Source of the DNA: Symbiodinium natans
Taxonomy: Eukaryota > Sar > Dinophyceae > Suessiales > Symbiodiniaceae
Length of the DNA: 64,000 bases
Direction: 5' to 3'
NCBI GenBank assembly: GCA_905221605.1
Contig: CAJNDS010002781.1
Location: 1 to 64,000, forward strand
Part shown: piece after piece, positions 44,949-55,634 of the stretch
How the letters are laid out: each line of letters begins with the position of its first letter
Position numbering within the stretch: the stretch's first letter is position 1
Translations under genes and position numbers: made by a program
Notes under the pieces: generated by a model
Databases searched by the model: none
What the model was told of the DNA's origin: nothing
The model's input: the letters and a program-made list of their open reading frames with translations, nothing else

Positions 44949-46467
44949 TCAGAAAGCCAAAGCAGTCATCACGCCGAGCAGAAGAACCACTACAGGCAAG
45001 AGTCCGCCCACAATGTAGTAGTAGACCCTATTTGGCAGAAGGCCCGTCATCGTGGCAACGTGCATTCGAAAACTCCGGAGCTCTATGCCATAATCCTGTG
45101 TGCAGGCAAAAAGGAGTTTAAACTCTGCCATGCCATTTCTTCCAACCCTAAACCCTAAACCCTAAACCCGAAACCCTAAACCCTAAACCCTAAACCACTT
45201 TGCGCAATGGATCTGCAGACTCAGCATTTTGACGTCCATCTGTCCTGGAAGAGGAAGGAAATGCCGGTCGAGTTCCTCCGCACGCCCAAGATGGGATGAC
45301 CCCTCTGAAGCAAGAGTCGTCTGAAACCCCAATAGAGGCAAGCTAGGCAGCTAAGCCATCTTGAAGTCTTGCAGCACAGTGATGGCGACTTACTTGCTAC
45401 TTGCCAAGGCGTTTGTCGCACTTTGGCTCTCTTTTCTGGTTCACGGGTAAAACCATCTGTCCTTGTCAGCTCATCAGCAGAGAGGCCGTACATCACGACC
45501 GAGTCACCGGGAGAAGCGGACTGGCTCTCCTGCCACAAGGCTCGTTCAAAGCAGTCTGAACCAATCTGTGCCAAAGCCGGGGTCAGGCTTCCCCTGGAAT
45601 TCCCCTGCGACCCGCAGCTCATAGGCTTTAGGGCTTATGGATTAGGGTTAGTTTTAGTTTGCATTTGGTCCGCCTTCACCTTGGCACAGGTGCAACGGTA
45701 GCAAAGCTCCGACAATAGCATTTCTTGCCTTTGCTATGCCCATGTTACCGCAAGTCGTCTTAAGCAGTGCAAGAGCCACGTCGTAATCAACCGCACCAAC
45801 TAACCGAACCTGCACGCACGCACGCGCGCACAAACTCGCACTTTTCACTCACCCACCCATGCAAATCGGTAAAGGTTGGTCAGAAAAATGCTTTAGGCAT
45901 GTTCAACACGCGCGACAACATTTGGGAGCGGAAAAAAGGTGCTCGAAAACGTTTGAAAGCCGCGCCAGGCCCTCACTATGTGAGTATTCATGCTTGTGGA
46001 TGCCCTGCGCTGCAATCACAGACGTGTTCTGCAAGCACAGGCCGTACGTCATCCCCATTTCTCACGCCAAGCTATGGCTGTGGCTTACCAACTGCCTAAG
46101 GGCACTGAAATGACGAAGCCGCCCATCTCCCGACGTCCTCGGCATGCTCCGATTACTTTCATTCTTTTCTGGCAACTCCGGGCTGAGGCTCCGGGCTCCA
46201 TCGACAGGAGCTTCGACAGGTATACACGAGGCATCACGAGGCACTTCAACTCAGGAATTTTGCCACAAAGCGCGGTCAAAACCCTATACTCACGGCCGAC
46301 GGCCATCAGCACGTGTCTCCGCGCAAACTGCTCGGGTGCCTCGCGTGATGTTTCATGAGATTTCGGGCACCTTTCTCAACACGGTGCCTGATTGGCGCTG
46401 ATCTTCCGAGCCTTTGCCTTGACTTAGGCGAGTGTTCTTCATTCCTCTACAGCTTGTTGCAAGAACT
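44949..46467 (-). CDS. Unknown protein with C-terminal membrane anchor, at least six exons
   Basis: Exons in transcript order: one ending at 46467 (start unclear, about 46565; NLLMHLGTGIRALMILQ), 46327-46190, 45809-45680, 45555-45394, 45304-45204 and 45095-44949 (TGA). Readable segments include EYRVLTALCGKIPELK, GAVDYDVALALLKTTCGN, SPGDSVVMYGLSADELTR and AEELDRHFLPLPGQMDVK. The last exon ends in YYYIVGGLLPVVVLLLGV, a single strong membrane span followed by five residues, so a C-terminal anchor is likely. Phases agree at every join listed. Donors are GT at 46466, 45679 and 45393, and GC at 46189 and 45203. I do not recognise the family. Coding-like pieces to about 47.3 kb on the same strand may be its 5' exons. 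A telomere tract fills most of the last intron and another begins 9 bases after the stop. Confidence 0.62.
45146..45197. repeat. Telomere tract filling a short intron
   Basis: Seven units within the 108-bp intron 45203-45096; on the transcript strand TTTAGGG starts about nine bases after the donor. Confidence 0.93.
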
Positions 46468-48039
46468 TGAAGAATCATCAGTGCCCTGATTCCCGTGCCC
46501 AGGTGCATCAAAAGATTGACGCGGATTGTGTCTCCATGTGATCCCCACAAAAGTTTCCCCGGACAACCTCGCAGCGAGCGTGCAACTACCCGGATTGATG
46601 CCAAACGATGCCAACCTCGAAGTAGAGTCTGGTTTGTCCTTGCGCTCCAAGGCCCCTTGAAGGGGGCCATCAGCACCAAAAGACGACTTGAAAGCCTGTT
46701 CCCTTGGTGCGCAACATTCTCCCCCAAGTGTTGCAGGCGAGATTGCAAAGAACCCAGGACCTGGATACTCCACCCGGTGAGGCTGCAGTGGTCTTGAATG
46801 AGGCATGCGGTGATCCATCTAGTGTCCCGGGAACCAACAGCTCACCGGCGAGGACGCATCGTCAGGGACCTGATGATTGCCTGCTTCCTGGAGTGCACGT
46901 TCGGAGCTCTGGTGCAGGGGACTGCGTCGCATCGTGTGGCAGATACGTTTGAAGGACCTGGTACTGGTAATGTAGGAAAACTACTTGCAAGAAGTCCGCT
47001 GTCGTCCTGCAGTTGAGCCAGGCGGCCCGCGCGTCTGTTGAGGGCCATCTCTGAGCTCGGCTTGGGGAGCCATGCAGATCTCTGCTGCTCACTGCATCCA
47101 TATGTCTGCGGGATTGTAGCACAAAGACCAACGGGCAGACGTTGCACGTTCCAAATAACAGGGTTGACAGGTTCTCAAGTTCAATATGCAGTTGATTAGG
47201 CCCTGCTGAGGGACATGCACAGCCTGCATTGTCGCTTCTGGAAAAAAAAGGTCTCTGGGGATACTCGGGGGGTTCACAACACTTTGTGGTGCAGGCCGAT
47301 GCGCATCGCGTCCTGGATGGTAGACCAATGCACTGTCATCTCACCTGTCAAGATGGAGTTCCTACACGGCAGTTTCGCAAGAGCGAGGTTTTCTTTTGAG
47401 AATCACCACTTCGAAACAACAGCTTCTCAGGCGACCATTCTGTGTAAGCAGCATCTCTTGTCGTGATGGCTGGTTCTGCAACAGCTGCGGCGATGTTCGC
47501 ACGGCGGTTGTTGCAATCTATGTTGCCCTCAACGTTGCGTGCGACACTGCTATCAGTATTGACTCTAGCATGCTAAAATGACTTACAATGAAAAGCCGTC
47601 GTCTCAACGCTGAAGTTTTCATGCGAGAACATGTGGAAACCTATTTTTTCAGGGTGGCGAGCAAGAGAGCTGCGCCCCGTTTGAAAGATGGAATCCCGCG
47701 CTTTGTCAAACGCACATTCCGAGTTGTTCTCTTAGGCTTATCGATGTCAGAAGTTGCTCGATTCTGCCCGAAGCTAGTGTCGATTTGTTGGGTTCGGGGT
47801 GGAGGGTGGGGGGCATACAGCGGTACACAATCGCCTCGTCAGACATGCCCTTAGAAAGCCCACTGTTTCCCCTCCTCCAACATCACCTCCCCTCATCACA
47901 ACCTTAATACAACCATTGTCTCAGGACGAGAAATTGAAAGCGGTCGAGTCGAAACTGCAAGCGCCCAAGAACAAAGCACATGTTGCCTGCAAGCCCTACA
48001 TGTCTTTCAACTTGGGCGATTACGGAAACCTAAGTGTAA

Positions 48040-48092
48040 AGCCTAAACCCTAAACCCCAAACCCCAAACCCTAAACCCTATAAACCCTAAAC
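48040..48092. repeat. CCCTAAA/CCCCAAA tract
   Basis: Seven units, C-rich on the plus strand, 27 bp from the doubtful frames at 48.1-48.4 kb. Confidence 0.92.
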
Positions 48093-48118
48093 CCCTGTGT
48101 CGTGCAGTGGCTCGCCTG

Positions 48119-48439
48119 CTAGCTGCCCGATGCCGATGTGGATCTGCTCCGGCTGCTTAGCAGCATCCGCCCAGGCAGGAAAAACGAAGCTGGCCAGCAG
48201 GCCTCCGGTGCTGAAGGGCGCCACGCTTGCAACTTCTGCTGCGCCCCTATATTTCTCTCAGTGTTTGGGTGGCTCACATTTTTAAAATTCGGTTTCATGT
48301 CGCTTGCGACGGTTTGCTGAGGCGGGAGGGACTCTAAGGGACCTGGCAGCTCGGACCCGGGTTGTTGCTTGGGTTCTGCCAGCTCTACATCGCGCAGTCT
48401 GCACAGCTTCCGAAACATCCTGCCGGAGCCTTGCGACAC
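48119..48439 (-). CDS. Doubtful coding-like frame
   Basis: The minus frame reads CRLRDVELAEPKQQPGSELP and PPQQTVASDMKPNFKNVSHP and is open for 106 codons. The plus strand is also open here (RLLSSIRPGRKNEAGQQ, then a hydrophobic end LSVFGWLTFLKFGFM before a stop at 48320). I cannot decide between them; at most one is real. Confidence 0.22.
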   Translation of the reverse strand: MSQGSGRMFRKLCRLRDVELAEPKQQPGSELPGPLESLPPQQTVASDMKPNFKNVSHPNTERNIGAQQKLQAWRPSAPEACWPASFFLPGRMLLSSRSRSTSASGS

Positions 48440-49157
48440 TGGTGTTACGAGTATCCAGTGGAAAGGAGAGCAAGTACTAAGCTATGAGTTCTCTGCACTG
48501 CTCTACTGCCCTAGCTCTAGGGCGCTAGGTCAGTTTTAGCTCTGCGCTGACGCATGAGGGACAACATGCCAAAGTTCTGGCGCTGAGCAGTTGGGGGGCT
48601 TTATTGCAACCCTCGGCCTAGGCGGGCCATGTGCCAGCGGCCATGTGCCATGGGTCAGACCCACCTATCTAAGGCATGGAAATACATCCCAGCCAAAACA
48701 GCTTCAGCATGGATTTTTAGTGTCAGGTCTAGAGTCTGTGTGAAGCCCGGGGCTCATGGCTGGGAATCAGGACGCCATGTCACCTAAACCCTATAAGGCT
48801 TCAGGTGCTGCCCGGCACCGCGGGTATCTCGCAAGAAAGTCAGGTTCTCTTTCTTGGCGCCTACCCTTCGCAGCAAAGGCAAGCGATTTGAACCAGCATT
48901 TCTTGTCTGTTTAACGTTCATGCTGACTGCTGCTCCCACCGTCTTAAGGGGAGCGCTTTGTTGTGACTGTTCGTACCTTTTTTTCGCGTGCGAGCTTGTG
49001 ATGTGTTTCTTGGTTGTGACAGCCTTGGCTCATCCACACCACGATGCGCAAAAAACTGCTCTAATCAGTGACTTGTTGCGGTGCCGCTTCTGAAGCCTTT
49101 CAGTTTTTTGTTGGGGGCGTGACATGTGGTGCACAGGAGTTTTCACTACTCCCAGGG

Positions 49158-49240
49158 TTCGTAGCGTTTTCTTCTCCCACCTGGTGTGGGGTCGTTCGAT
49201 TTTAGGTGAAACGTTCTGCTCGCCTCCTCGGTCCGGTGTC
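49158..49240 (+). repeat. Family-4 dispersed repeat, second copy
   Basis: CTTCTCCCACCTGGTGTGGG, GTTCGATTTTAGGTGAAACG and CTCGCCTCCTCGGTCCGG follow the order of the 29.2 kb copy. Confidence 0.7.
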
Positions 49241-49437
49241 CCACCCAAGCTCCCTTCCTGGTCCATGGAGTGAAGCCCAGGGAGGGTCCCACCGAGTATC
49301 CCAGGAGCGCCCACCCCGAAAAGCCTGCTGAGAGTTCTGCGACAGAAGCCTGCAGCGAAGTATCCTCCATAACAGCAGGATGGCTCACACATCGATTAGC
49401 CTGCAGGGAGCGGATGATCGAAGCATGTTTGTTTTTG

Positions 49438-49466
49438 ATGGGGGAGGGGGGGGGGGGGGGGGGGGC
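49438..49466. repeat. G run
   Basis: GATGGGGGAGG followed by about eighteen G residues; a likely assembly- and polymerase-sensitive site. Confidence 0.9.
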
Positions 49467-49832
49467 TGCGGCTGTTCTGGTTCAGGGTTCGTACAGCTGA
49501 ATATGAAAACCTTCTTGAATTTTTTACAATCCAACACAGGGTCCGCACACTTCATGTCGTAGGGTGAGTATATTGGTTCGGCTGTTGGGCCCTTCAGAGG
49601 TGACGTACTTCAATCTCAGTTTTTCTGGTCGACGGATGCGCGCAGCAAGCAGTCTTCAAAGCGAATTTGGTGCATGCATGTTTCAACTGTGCGATTGAAG
49701 CTGGCCCGAAGGCGAAAATCTAAGATCCTATCTCGCATGGCGTAGGCAATGCACGTTTGAAAGAATATCCGGCAAACACGACTAAACCGTAAACCTGTAC
49801 TCGTGAACCTTGCAAGACCCAGCCTAGGCACC

Positions 49833-51869
49833 CTAAGCCAGACGCTTCTGAACAAAGTAGAGACCATCAAAGGTCTGGTGGATGCGAAGGTTTTCATCCA
49901 CGTAAAGCAGCTTGAATCCTGCTCCGCGGTCGCTGGGATTCACCTGGACCCAACATACTTGCAATGCGGGCGGGGCGTTGAGCATCGAAGGTTTAATGCT
50001 CTATTGCATGTGACGATACAACCAATGACTTGGGATGTTCCTCCTTATACTAACAGTCCTTAATAGGGACTATAGTACCCCCGATTATCATCCCCCTTTA
50101 GGACTTTAGTATAAGGGGGAACATCCCAACCAATGACTTTAGTCTGGACTGTGCTCGGCGAATTTCTCTTCCTTCGAAAGTGGCATGAAACCGTCAGAGC
50201 GCTTCGGGGCTGCACGTGTCAAACCCTGCGGTTGGTGATTCTTTCCACGTCGCGTATATCACACAGCAGGACAAGCAGAAACATCAGCAAACGCAGCTTC
50301 AGCAGCAGAACTTATTGAAATGCTTTTCAAAATGAACAGACTAACCACCGACTGGACGCTAAGCAGAGAACTTATTGCACTCTGCACCTACATCCTCAAC
50401 TCATCGCAAACCTCATATACCCCATGTCTATAATTTCAAAGGGAGTCTGCAGGGGCCCTCCTGCCTTTGAGCATATTCGCCCCCTGAAGCATGACCCTCA
50501 CGAACCTGGCCCCAACCCAACACAAGAGGAGTCACAAAAATAGGCCCCTGTCCAACCCCCTTAACCCACCCCAACCATCCTTTCGCGTTTTGGCTGTGCA
50601 GGGGAGTGAGCCCTGCAAGGACAAAAGGTGATAAATCTATTTGAGTCCCAGTGGTGCGTTGTGAATACGATCACAGAACACCTATAATTACGAACCTCTC
50701 CTGCATGTATACAGTTCTTGACTTGTGGGACGATGGAACGGAGTAGATAACTTGATCGAAAATCATGTTCAACATGCGAAGCCGTGCAGATACCCTCGAA
50801 TCAACACCCTTGCGCACAAATGTTGACACCATGTGACCTCTCCCCCTTTGCGTCGAGCAAATAGCCGGCCGATCTTCCGAAGAAAGCCGGGACCTGAAAA
50901 GGGTGCGGACACGTGCCCAACGTGAACTTGCTCTTCTTTGAGAAGCTTAGGTTTCAGAAAAACTCTCGTCCGCGGGTTGGTTTTCGTTCGCGGTTTTGGA
51001 GGTTTAAAGCTCAAGGCTTCGGTCATCAGAAGCATTTCTTCTAATGAAGGCGCCTGGGAGGGGGATGGTAATCTCCGGGAGGAAGCGGGAGCGTCTCAGC
51101 AAGCGTACCTTTCGGAAGATCAACTCAACCTCGAAGTCATTCAAGGCCCTGCCCTCCACAAAGACGCGGAAGCCGCGTAGCTTGCTTTCCTTGCTTACCA
51201 AATGAACCCTGAAATTGGGGGTCATATATACATGACTACTAGAATTCCTATTAAGGTGTATGAACCATAAACCCTTTTAGGGTTCATTACTCCCCAAGGA
51301 TCCGGGTTGGAGAAGTCCACGCAGTTGATAAACCAGCCGGCTTCGGCATCTATTTCCTGGAAGGTGTTGGCTGAACCTCGCTTGCTCTTCTTGAAAGTCG
51401 CGTCTGCGGCATCCGTGAAGATGAGCTTCCATGTCCCGTTAAGGGCGCACTCGCTTGGCTGCACTCCTCCGAAACCTCTCCACCCTTTCAGAGGCGCGCT
51501 GTTGGGATTCCTGACAGCCCGACCCAACCCGAACTATGCTTCACTTATATAACCAGTGGAAAAACAGGTTCAACTTCAATATTCCTACTAAATACGGACA
51601 CCCAAAAAGTTTAACGTTCAACTAAAGGCGAAGGAAAGTCTTAGGGTCTAGCTGGTAGCCACCATCCGTGTTTGCGATGGCTTCTTCTGAGTTCTAGATA
51701 CGGTCGGGATTCGTCCTAAGACAGCAACCTGCCCTGTGACCTGAAAGCCTCCCGCGGCTGCCACGATTCTGTGCGGCCACGCGTTCGATAGCCTGGATGG
51801 TGCCATTTCGCAGGGCATCCAGCTCTTCACCCAGCTCAACCCTTTGAGCTGCAAAGCTCTCTGCCTGGG
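49833..51869 (-). CDS. PAP/fibrillin (plastid lipid-associated) protein, four exons, N-terminus missing
   Basis: Exons in transcript order: 51869-51749, 51510-51291, about 51189-51054 and 49957-49833 (TAG stop). The first carries the family N-terminal helix (ELDALRNGTIQAIERVAAQN). The second has the core strand ALNGTWKLIFTD and EIDAEAGW..VDFSNP. The third reads FEVELIFRKV...ITIPLPG. The last ends with FKLLYVDENLRI and DGLYFVQKRLA, the usual closing motif of the family. Join 1 uses a GC donor after GGGAG and an AG acceptor, phases agreeing. The third exon could instead stop at AAG/GTACGC (51109). Fibrillins bind lipids in plastoglobules and thylakoids, so a plastid-targeting presequence should be encoded upstream of 51869; I did not find it. 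The last intron contains a recently inserted MITE. Confidence 0.82.
50032..50128. mobile_element. MITE, family 1, with 12-bp target duplication
   Basis: Terminal inverted repeats GGGATGTTCC...GGAACATCCC extend imperfectly about 25 bp (TTATACTAACAGTCCT / AGGACTTTAGTATAA). AACCAATGACTT occurs directly on both sides. It lies in the last intron of the fibrillin gene. No coding capacity. Confidence 0.88.
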
Positions 51870-53572
51870 CTGAGGAAATCTTGAGAATGGGCGCGTGTGG
51901 CCGTTAAATGCCCTCGAACTTCGCTGTGGAATTTTACATAGAGGGGTTTCGAGGCTCCCAAATACACGATGGATCAACAGCTTCGAGACCCAAAAACAGC
52001 TTGCTTTTAAAACATGTCTAGTTGGTGTCTGTGGCCTTTCCACACACAATCCGAAAGAACGTTCTGCAGATCATCCCACACCCCCTGAAGCTAACATGTG
52101 GCAGCCGTCCTGCCCAGGGTTTCAGTTTTTCTTGCCACCCGCCTAGCACCGTGCAGGTCACTAAGTATGCTTCGCCACTCGATGGGATTCTCTAAGCTTG
52201 CTGCTCGATTCTTTGGGGTGAGATTAGTTGAGAGTTAAACATGAGATTGATAAAAAAAAAAGGAGATTTCAAAATCGCAAATAGTTAAGTCTAAATTACA
52301 CTTGTGCAGAAGCTTAATTTTCTCAAGAACGGCTTCAACAAATGCAATCTTTCAAATACATACAGACTTATACAAGCACAAGTCCTGACACAAAAAAAAC
52401 ACTTCAGCACATTTGTGCCCAAAAACTCACAGATCAAAACACAAATCAAGACCATGAAGCAGGGACCCCACCTTTTAACGAATAGGAACAGCATGGAACT
52501 GCGGCTGGAATTCAGGAAGCAGGCTGGAGGTGGATTGTGGCAATCTTTGGGTTTAGGAGGGTTTGCAGCGAATTCCACAAAGAATAAAAAGGCCCAGCAA
52601 GCGCTGCTTAGGATTTCTTATCCGGAAATAGAAGTCTTCAGTGCCCGGGTGCCATGCAGCAGTAGCTCTCTGTGTCTGTGTCTCGTTTTGAAGTTTGGTT
52701 TTTGCCCATGGAGGCTTTTGGGGGTTTCGGCTCGATGAGACTCGGGACTTTGGTGGCTGGGATGTGTTGGAATCTGGCTGATGCTCATATACTGTTAGGT
52801 TGAATATCTTCTAAATGCGAAGCTGTGTTATTCCATGCTTTGTCTCGTGGAAAGCTAAAACCTTGTTGTATGACATGTGTGCTGTTGTGCTGTGTTCATG
52901 CAAGCACATGCGTGTGGATTTTGATAGGTGCCTGGGTTGACAAAAGCTGCTTTGCAACCAAGGTATGCCCTTGTTCTTGCCCCCACAAGACGTCCCGCAG
53001 CGACTGCCACGAAATTTTAGTACATGCTACACATTTCAGCTGCTTACTTCTCTCTTCCGACGTCCGCTTCGATGAGAAGTAAAAAAGGGTGACTTCGCCA
53101 TGCAAAAAATGCCAAGAATATGGCTTGCGGTTACCCATCAGAAGGATGCCTGGGCACCGCCGACCCCTCACCCAAACACCCTGTATAACATCTCTAAACC
53201 CTAAACCCTAAACCCTAAACCCTAAACCCTAAACCCTTTAACCCCTGAGCCCTCTGCTGCCCCTATGTGGCCTGGAGGAGGGATGCTTTGGACTTCCCCT
53301 TTGACTTGCTGGACTTCTGGGACTGCTCTTGCTCGTCCATCATCTCCCACATCTCCTTTACTTTTCTCCGGGGGTGTTTAGGGTTTAGGCTTGGACAATC
53401 GACATAGACATACACTGCACAACGTCACTGCAATTACCCAACAAGCCCCGATCCGATTTCCATCGATGCCCCAAGCTCCCCCCCCCCTGTCCTCCTGCTT
53501 GCTGCGAAACTCATCGCACAGGCTCTGTAGCTCCTGCAGGTATGCAGCCAAGTTTGGGGGCCTCGGGCCCCC
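51870..53572. other. Unassigned sequence upstream of the fibrillin exons
   Basis: The plastid-targeting exon should be here. A plus frame of 144 codons at 52304-52738 (KQAGGGLWQSLGLGGFAANS) and a minus frame at 52291-52578 with a hydrophobic run (PCFMVLICVLICEFLG) are open, but neither connects. Confidence 0.45.
53196..53238. repeat. CCCTAAA tract
   Basis: Six perfect units on the plus strand between unassigned sequences. Confidence 0.95.
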
Positions 53573-54401
53573 TTAATATTTTTGGCTCGGCTTCCTCCTT
53601 GTAGCTGACATCGGCCTCCCCTGCCGAGGCAGGTGTCGCACGAAGTCCAGTCCGGCCCACGAAGCCAGAAGGCCAACTGCACCTGTGATGCTGACACAGT
53701 GATTTTGAGGCGATTTAGGGTTTAGGGTTTAGGGTTTAGGGTTTGGGTTTAAGGGGTTAGCGGTTTAAAGATCAGTATCTCGGTCCAGGCACTGTGTCAG
53801 CAGCAGTAGGGCAGCTACCCATCTGCACCAGCCACGACGTGAGGTGCCAGCGGGGCCCAGCATGACTCTGGTGCAGAAAAGCAAGCCGAGATTGCTTCTG
53901 CAGAATCTGCCCGTGCTCGTGTGCTTTCCGCCTGCCTAGCTGGGAGACATGCATTGCAGCACTGTCGGAGTCCGGCCGAAAAATGAACAAAACGTGTTTG
54001 GAGTGCCTCCTGAGTGTAGAATTAGTTCGCAGAGCTGGGTGTGCTCCAACCTTGAACGGGCTCGTTATGTGCCGGAGCCCTTCAAACAATTGGCCCCAAG
54101 AAAAAACGCGAAGACCCTCATCCAAACCGGTTTGTTGCCTTGCAGGTGCCGGCTAGGCTAGGGGATATGATTAGGGGGACCCTTGGGGATATTAATATAG
54201 ACCCTCTGAATAAGGTCCCTGTTTAGGAGAGCCAGACGAGGGTTAAGAAGTCCCTTTTGAGGGTCCCCCTTACGCTACCTAGGATCGCCCTCTCGGGCCA
54301 ACTCCCCCTCTCTCTAAGTATTTCATGTCCACTGTAGCACCAAACTGTTGCAGGATTTTCAACGTGGGGGTCGCAGGGTGGTTAGGAGCAGCTCGGGCGA
54401 C
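53573..54401 (-). CDS. Unknown gene, three terminal exons, C-terminal membrane segment
   Basis: Exon A starts at 54401 after TTCTCCAG (VARAAPNHPATPTLKILQQF). Exon B is about 54040-53819 (HVLFIFRPDSDSAAMHVSQL, AFLHQSHAGPRWHLTSWLVQ). Exon C is 53682-53573 (GAVGLLASWAGLDFVRHLPR, then a basic tail and TAA). The B to C join is convincing: donor ATG G/GTAGCT and acceptor CATCACAG/GT give matching phase. The intron between them carries a telomere-repeat tract. The A to B join is unresolved because a two-copy MITE occupies 54157-54285. Exon C contains one probable membrane span. Family not recognised. Confidence 0.5.
53714..53752. repeat. Intronic TTTAGGG tract
   Basis: Five units in the intron 53818-53683; on the transcript strand it is C-rich and ends about 30 bases before the acceptor. 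Confidence 0.92.
54157..54285. mobile_element. MITE, family 2, second copy
   Basis: Left end CTAGGGGATATGATTAGGGG, right end CCCCCTTACGCTACCTAGG, so it is bounded by inverted CTAGG-type ends. It shares the GACCCTCTGAATAAGGTCC core with the 30.3 kb copy and lies between exons of the 53.6-54.4 kb gene. Confidence 0.85.
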
Positions 54402-54529
54402 CTGGAGAACAAAATGAAGGCTTTTTACTCTCTCGTTTGTGTGCGTCACCCGACCGATGGGATGTCGTGGTAGTTGTGGAAGATCCTGGGTCAAGAGTCA
54501 CAACACCTCTCATGACCAGCCCTAAAAGG

Positions 54530-54745
54530 GTTTCGGATTAGGGTTTATAGGGTTTATAGGGTTTATAGGGTTTTTAGGGGGTTCGAATGCTTAAACTGCA
54601 AACACACGTGCATCCTTCACACTTCCTTGCGCTCAGGCTCCGCTCCCCGAGGGCACGTCCGCTGGCTTCCCGGATCTTCGCCTCATGGGCGAGGTGAATA
54701 AAACCATTTCACACGACCCCCTTGTTTAGGGTTTAGGGTTTAGGG
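54530..54745. repeat. Variant TTTATAGGG tract and a short TTTAGGG tract
   Basis: 54530-54572 uses the nine-base unit TTTATAGGG about four times; 54727-54745 is the normal heptamer. Confidence 0.88.
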
Positions 54746-54872
54746 GGTACCCTTTCCCGTGCATGTTTTAGCACGCTGTGAGCGGCAGCGCTGTTTGGGA
54801 ACCCCTCGATCATTGGGGTGGGGGTGGTGATCTTCCGCCGTTTCGTAGTTGCCCGCATTTAAAGGATAGGAC

Positions 54873-55634
54873 CTACCAGGGGATCTCCACACGAGCATCT
54901 GCATGCAAAGGCTGAGTAAGCTTTGACAACGGATGTACCGAAGGCATTTTCGCAGAACGAAGCCAGAGCAGTCCAAGAAAGGGCATAGGACCACTGTCGA
55001 CATTTAAACGAAATGGAGACATGGAGACCGTCTGCTGCTTATCCGCTGCTTCATAATCATCCACGCCAGGCCGAGGCATGGAAGACAGCGTTCTTAAGAC
55101 ACCAATGACACCAATAAAGGAGCGCCCTGAAGAACCTTTTTGCAGTGCTTTCGGGATTTCATTGGACTCCACTCAAGTACCAGCTATGAGGTATGTAGAT
55201 GATAGTGGCCTCGAGCTGCTGGAAGGACTCGCTTGCAGTGATATCTTCCTCCCCAGCCTCCAAAAAAAACAAAGCTTCGACATTGAAAGGCGATGTGTCC
55301 ACTTGGCCTATGTGCCATACTCTGCGTAGGCGCCGAATCTCACTCAAAGTTCGGGGTTCAGTTCACCTACGTGCCAGGCCAATGAATTACAAGCAGGTGG
55401 TATCACCCAACAAATCAACAAATCTGACTGCATCCACTGCGCATCAGTCAAGGTTCAAGCTGGTGGAAGATGGACACTGCAAGGACCGAAGAACCACTGT
55501 TTTCGCGAAACGTCGACCCCAACCAAAGGCTCCTAAGGTCTTACAGCCCGCGCCAGCCTCCGGATCTGGCCCCAAGCCTTCGGTATCTTGTTTCAACCAC
55601 ATCCGCGCAATCTTCCCGCCTTTCTCCTCCTGGG
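54873..55634 (-). CDS. Unknown gene, several coding-like exons
   Basis: Three pieces on one strand look coding. 55634 to about 55477 follows CTTTGCAG and reads QEEKGGKIARMWLKQDTEGL and GCKTLGAFGWGRRFAKTVV. About 55365-55180 reads RRVWHIGQVDTSPFNVEALF and EAGEEDITASESFQQLEATI. About 55172-55090 reads VESNEIPKALQKGSSGR. The frame then stays open to 54873 but its use is uncertain. Exon ends are not fixed, because donor candidates are weak or of GC type. The charged, glycine/alanine-rich composition differs from the surrounding non-coding DNA. It may belong to the same transcription unit as the gene ending at 53573. Confidence 0.42.

Larger units (their letters stand above)
46570..49832. other. 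Unassigned sequence with scattered minus-strand coding-like pieces
   Basis: Pieces near 47075-46990 (SSEMALNRRAGRLAQLQDDS), 46960-46870 (FKRICHTMRRSPLHQSSERA) and 47345-47280 (VHWSTIQDAMRIGLHHK) may be 5' exons of the 44.9 kb gene. A plus frame at 47588-47854 (REHVETYFFRVASKRAAPRL) is the alternative reading. Confidence 0.4.
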
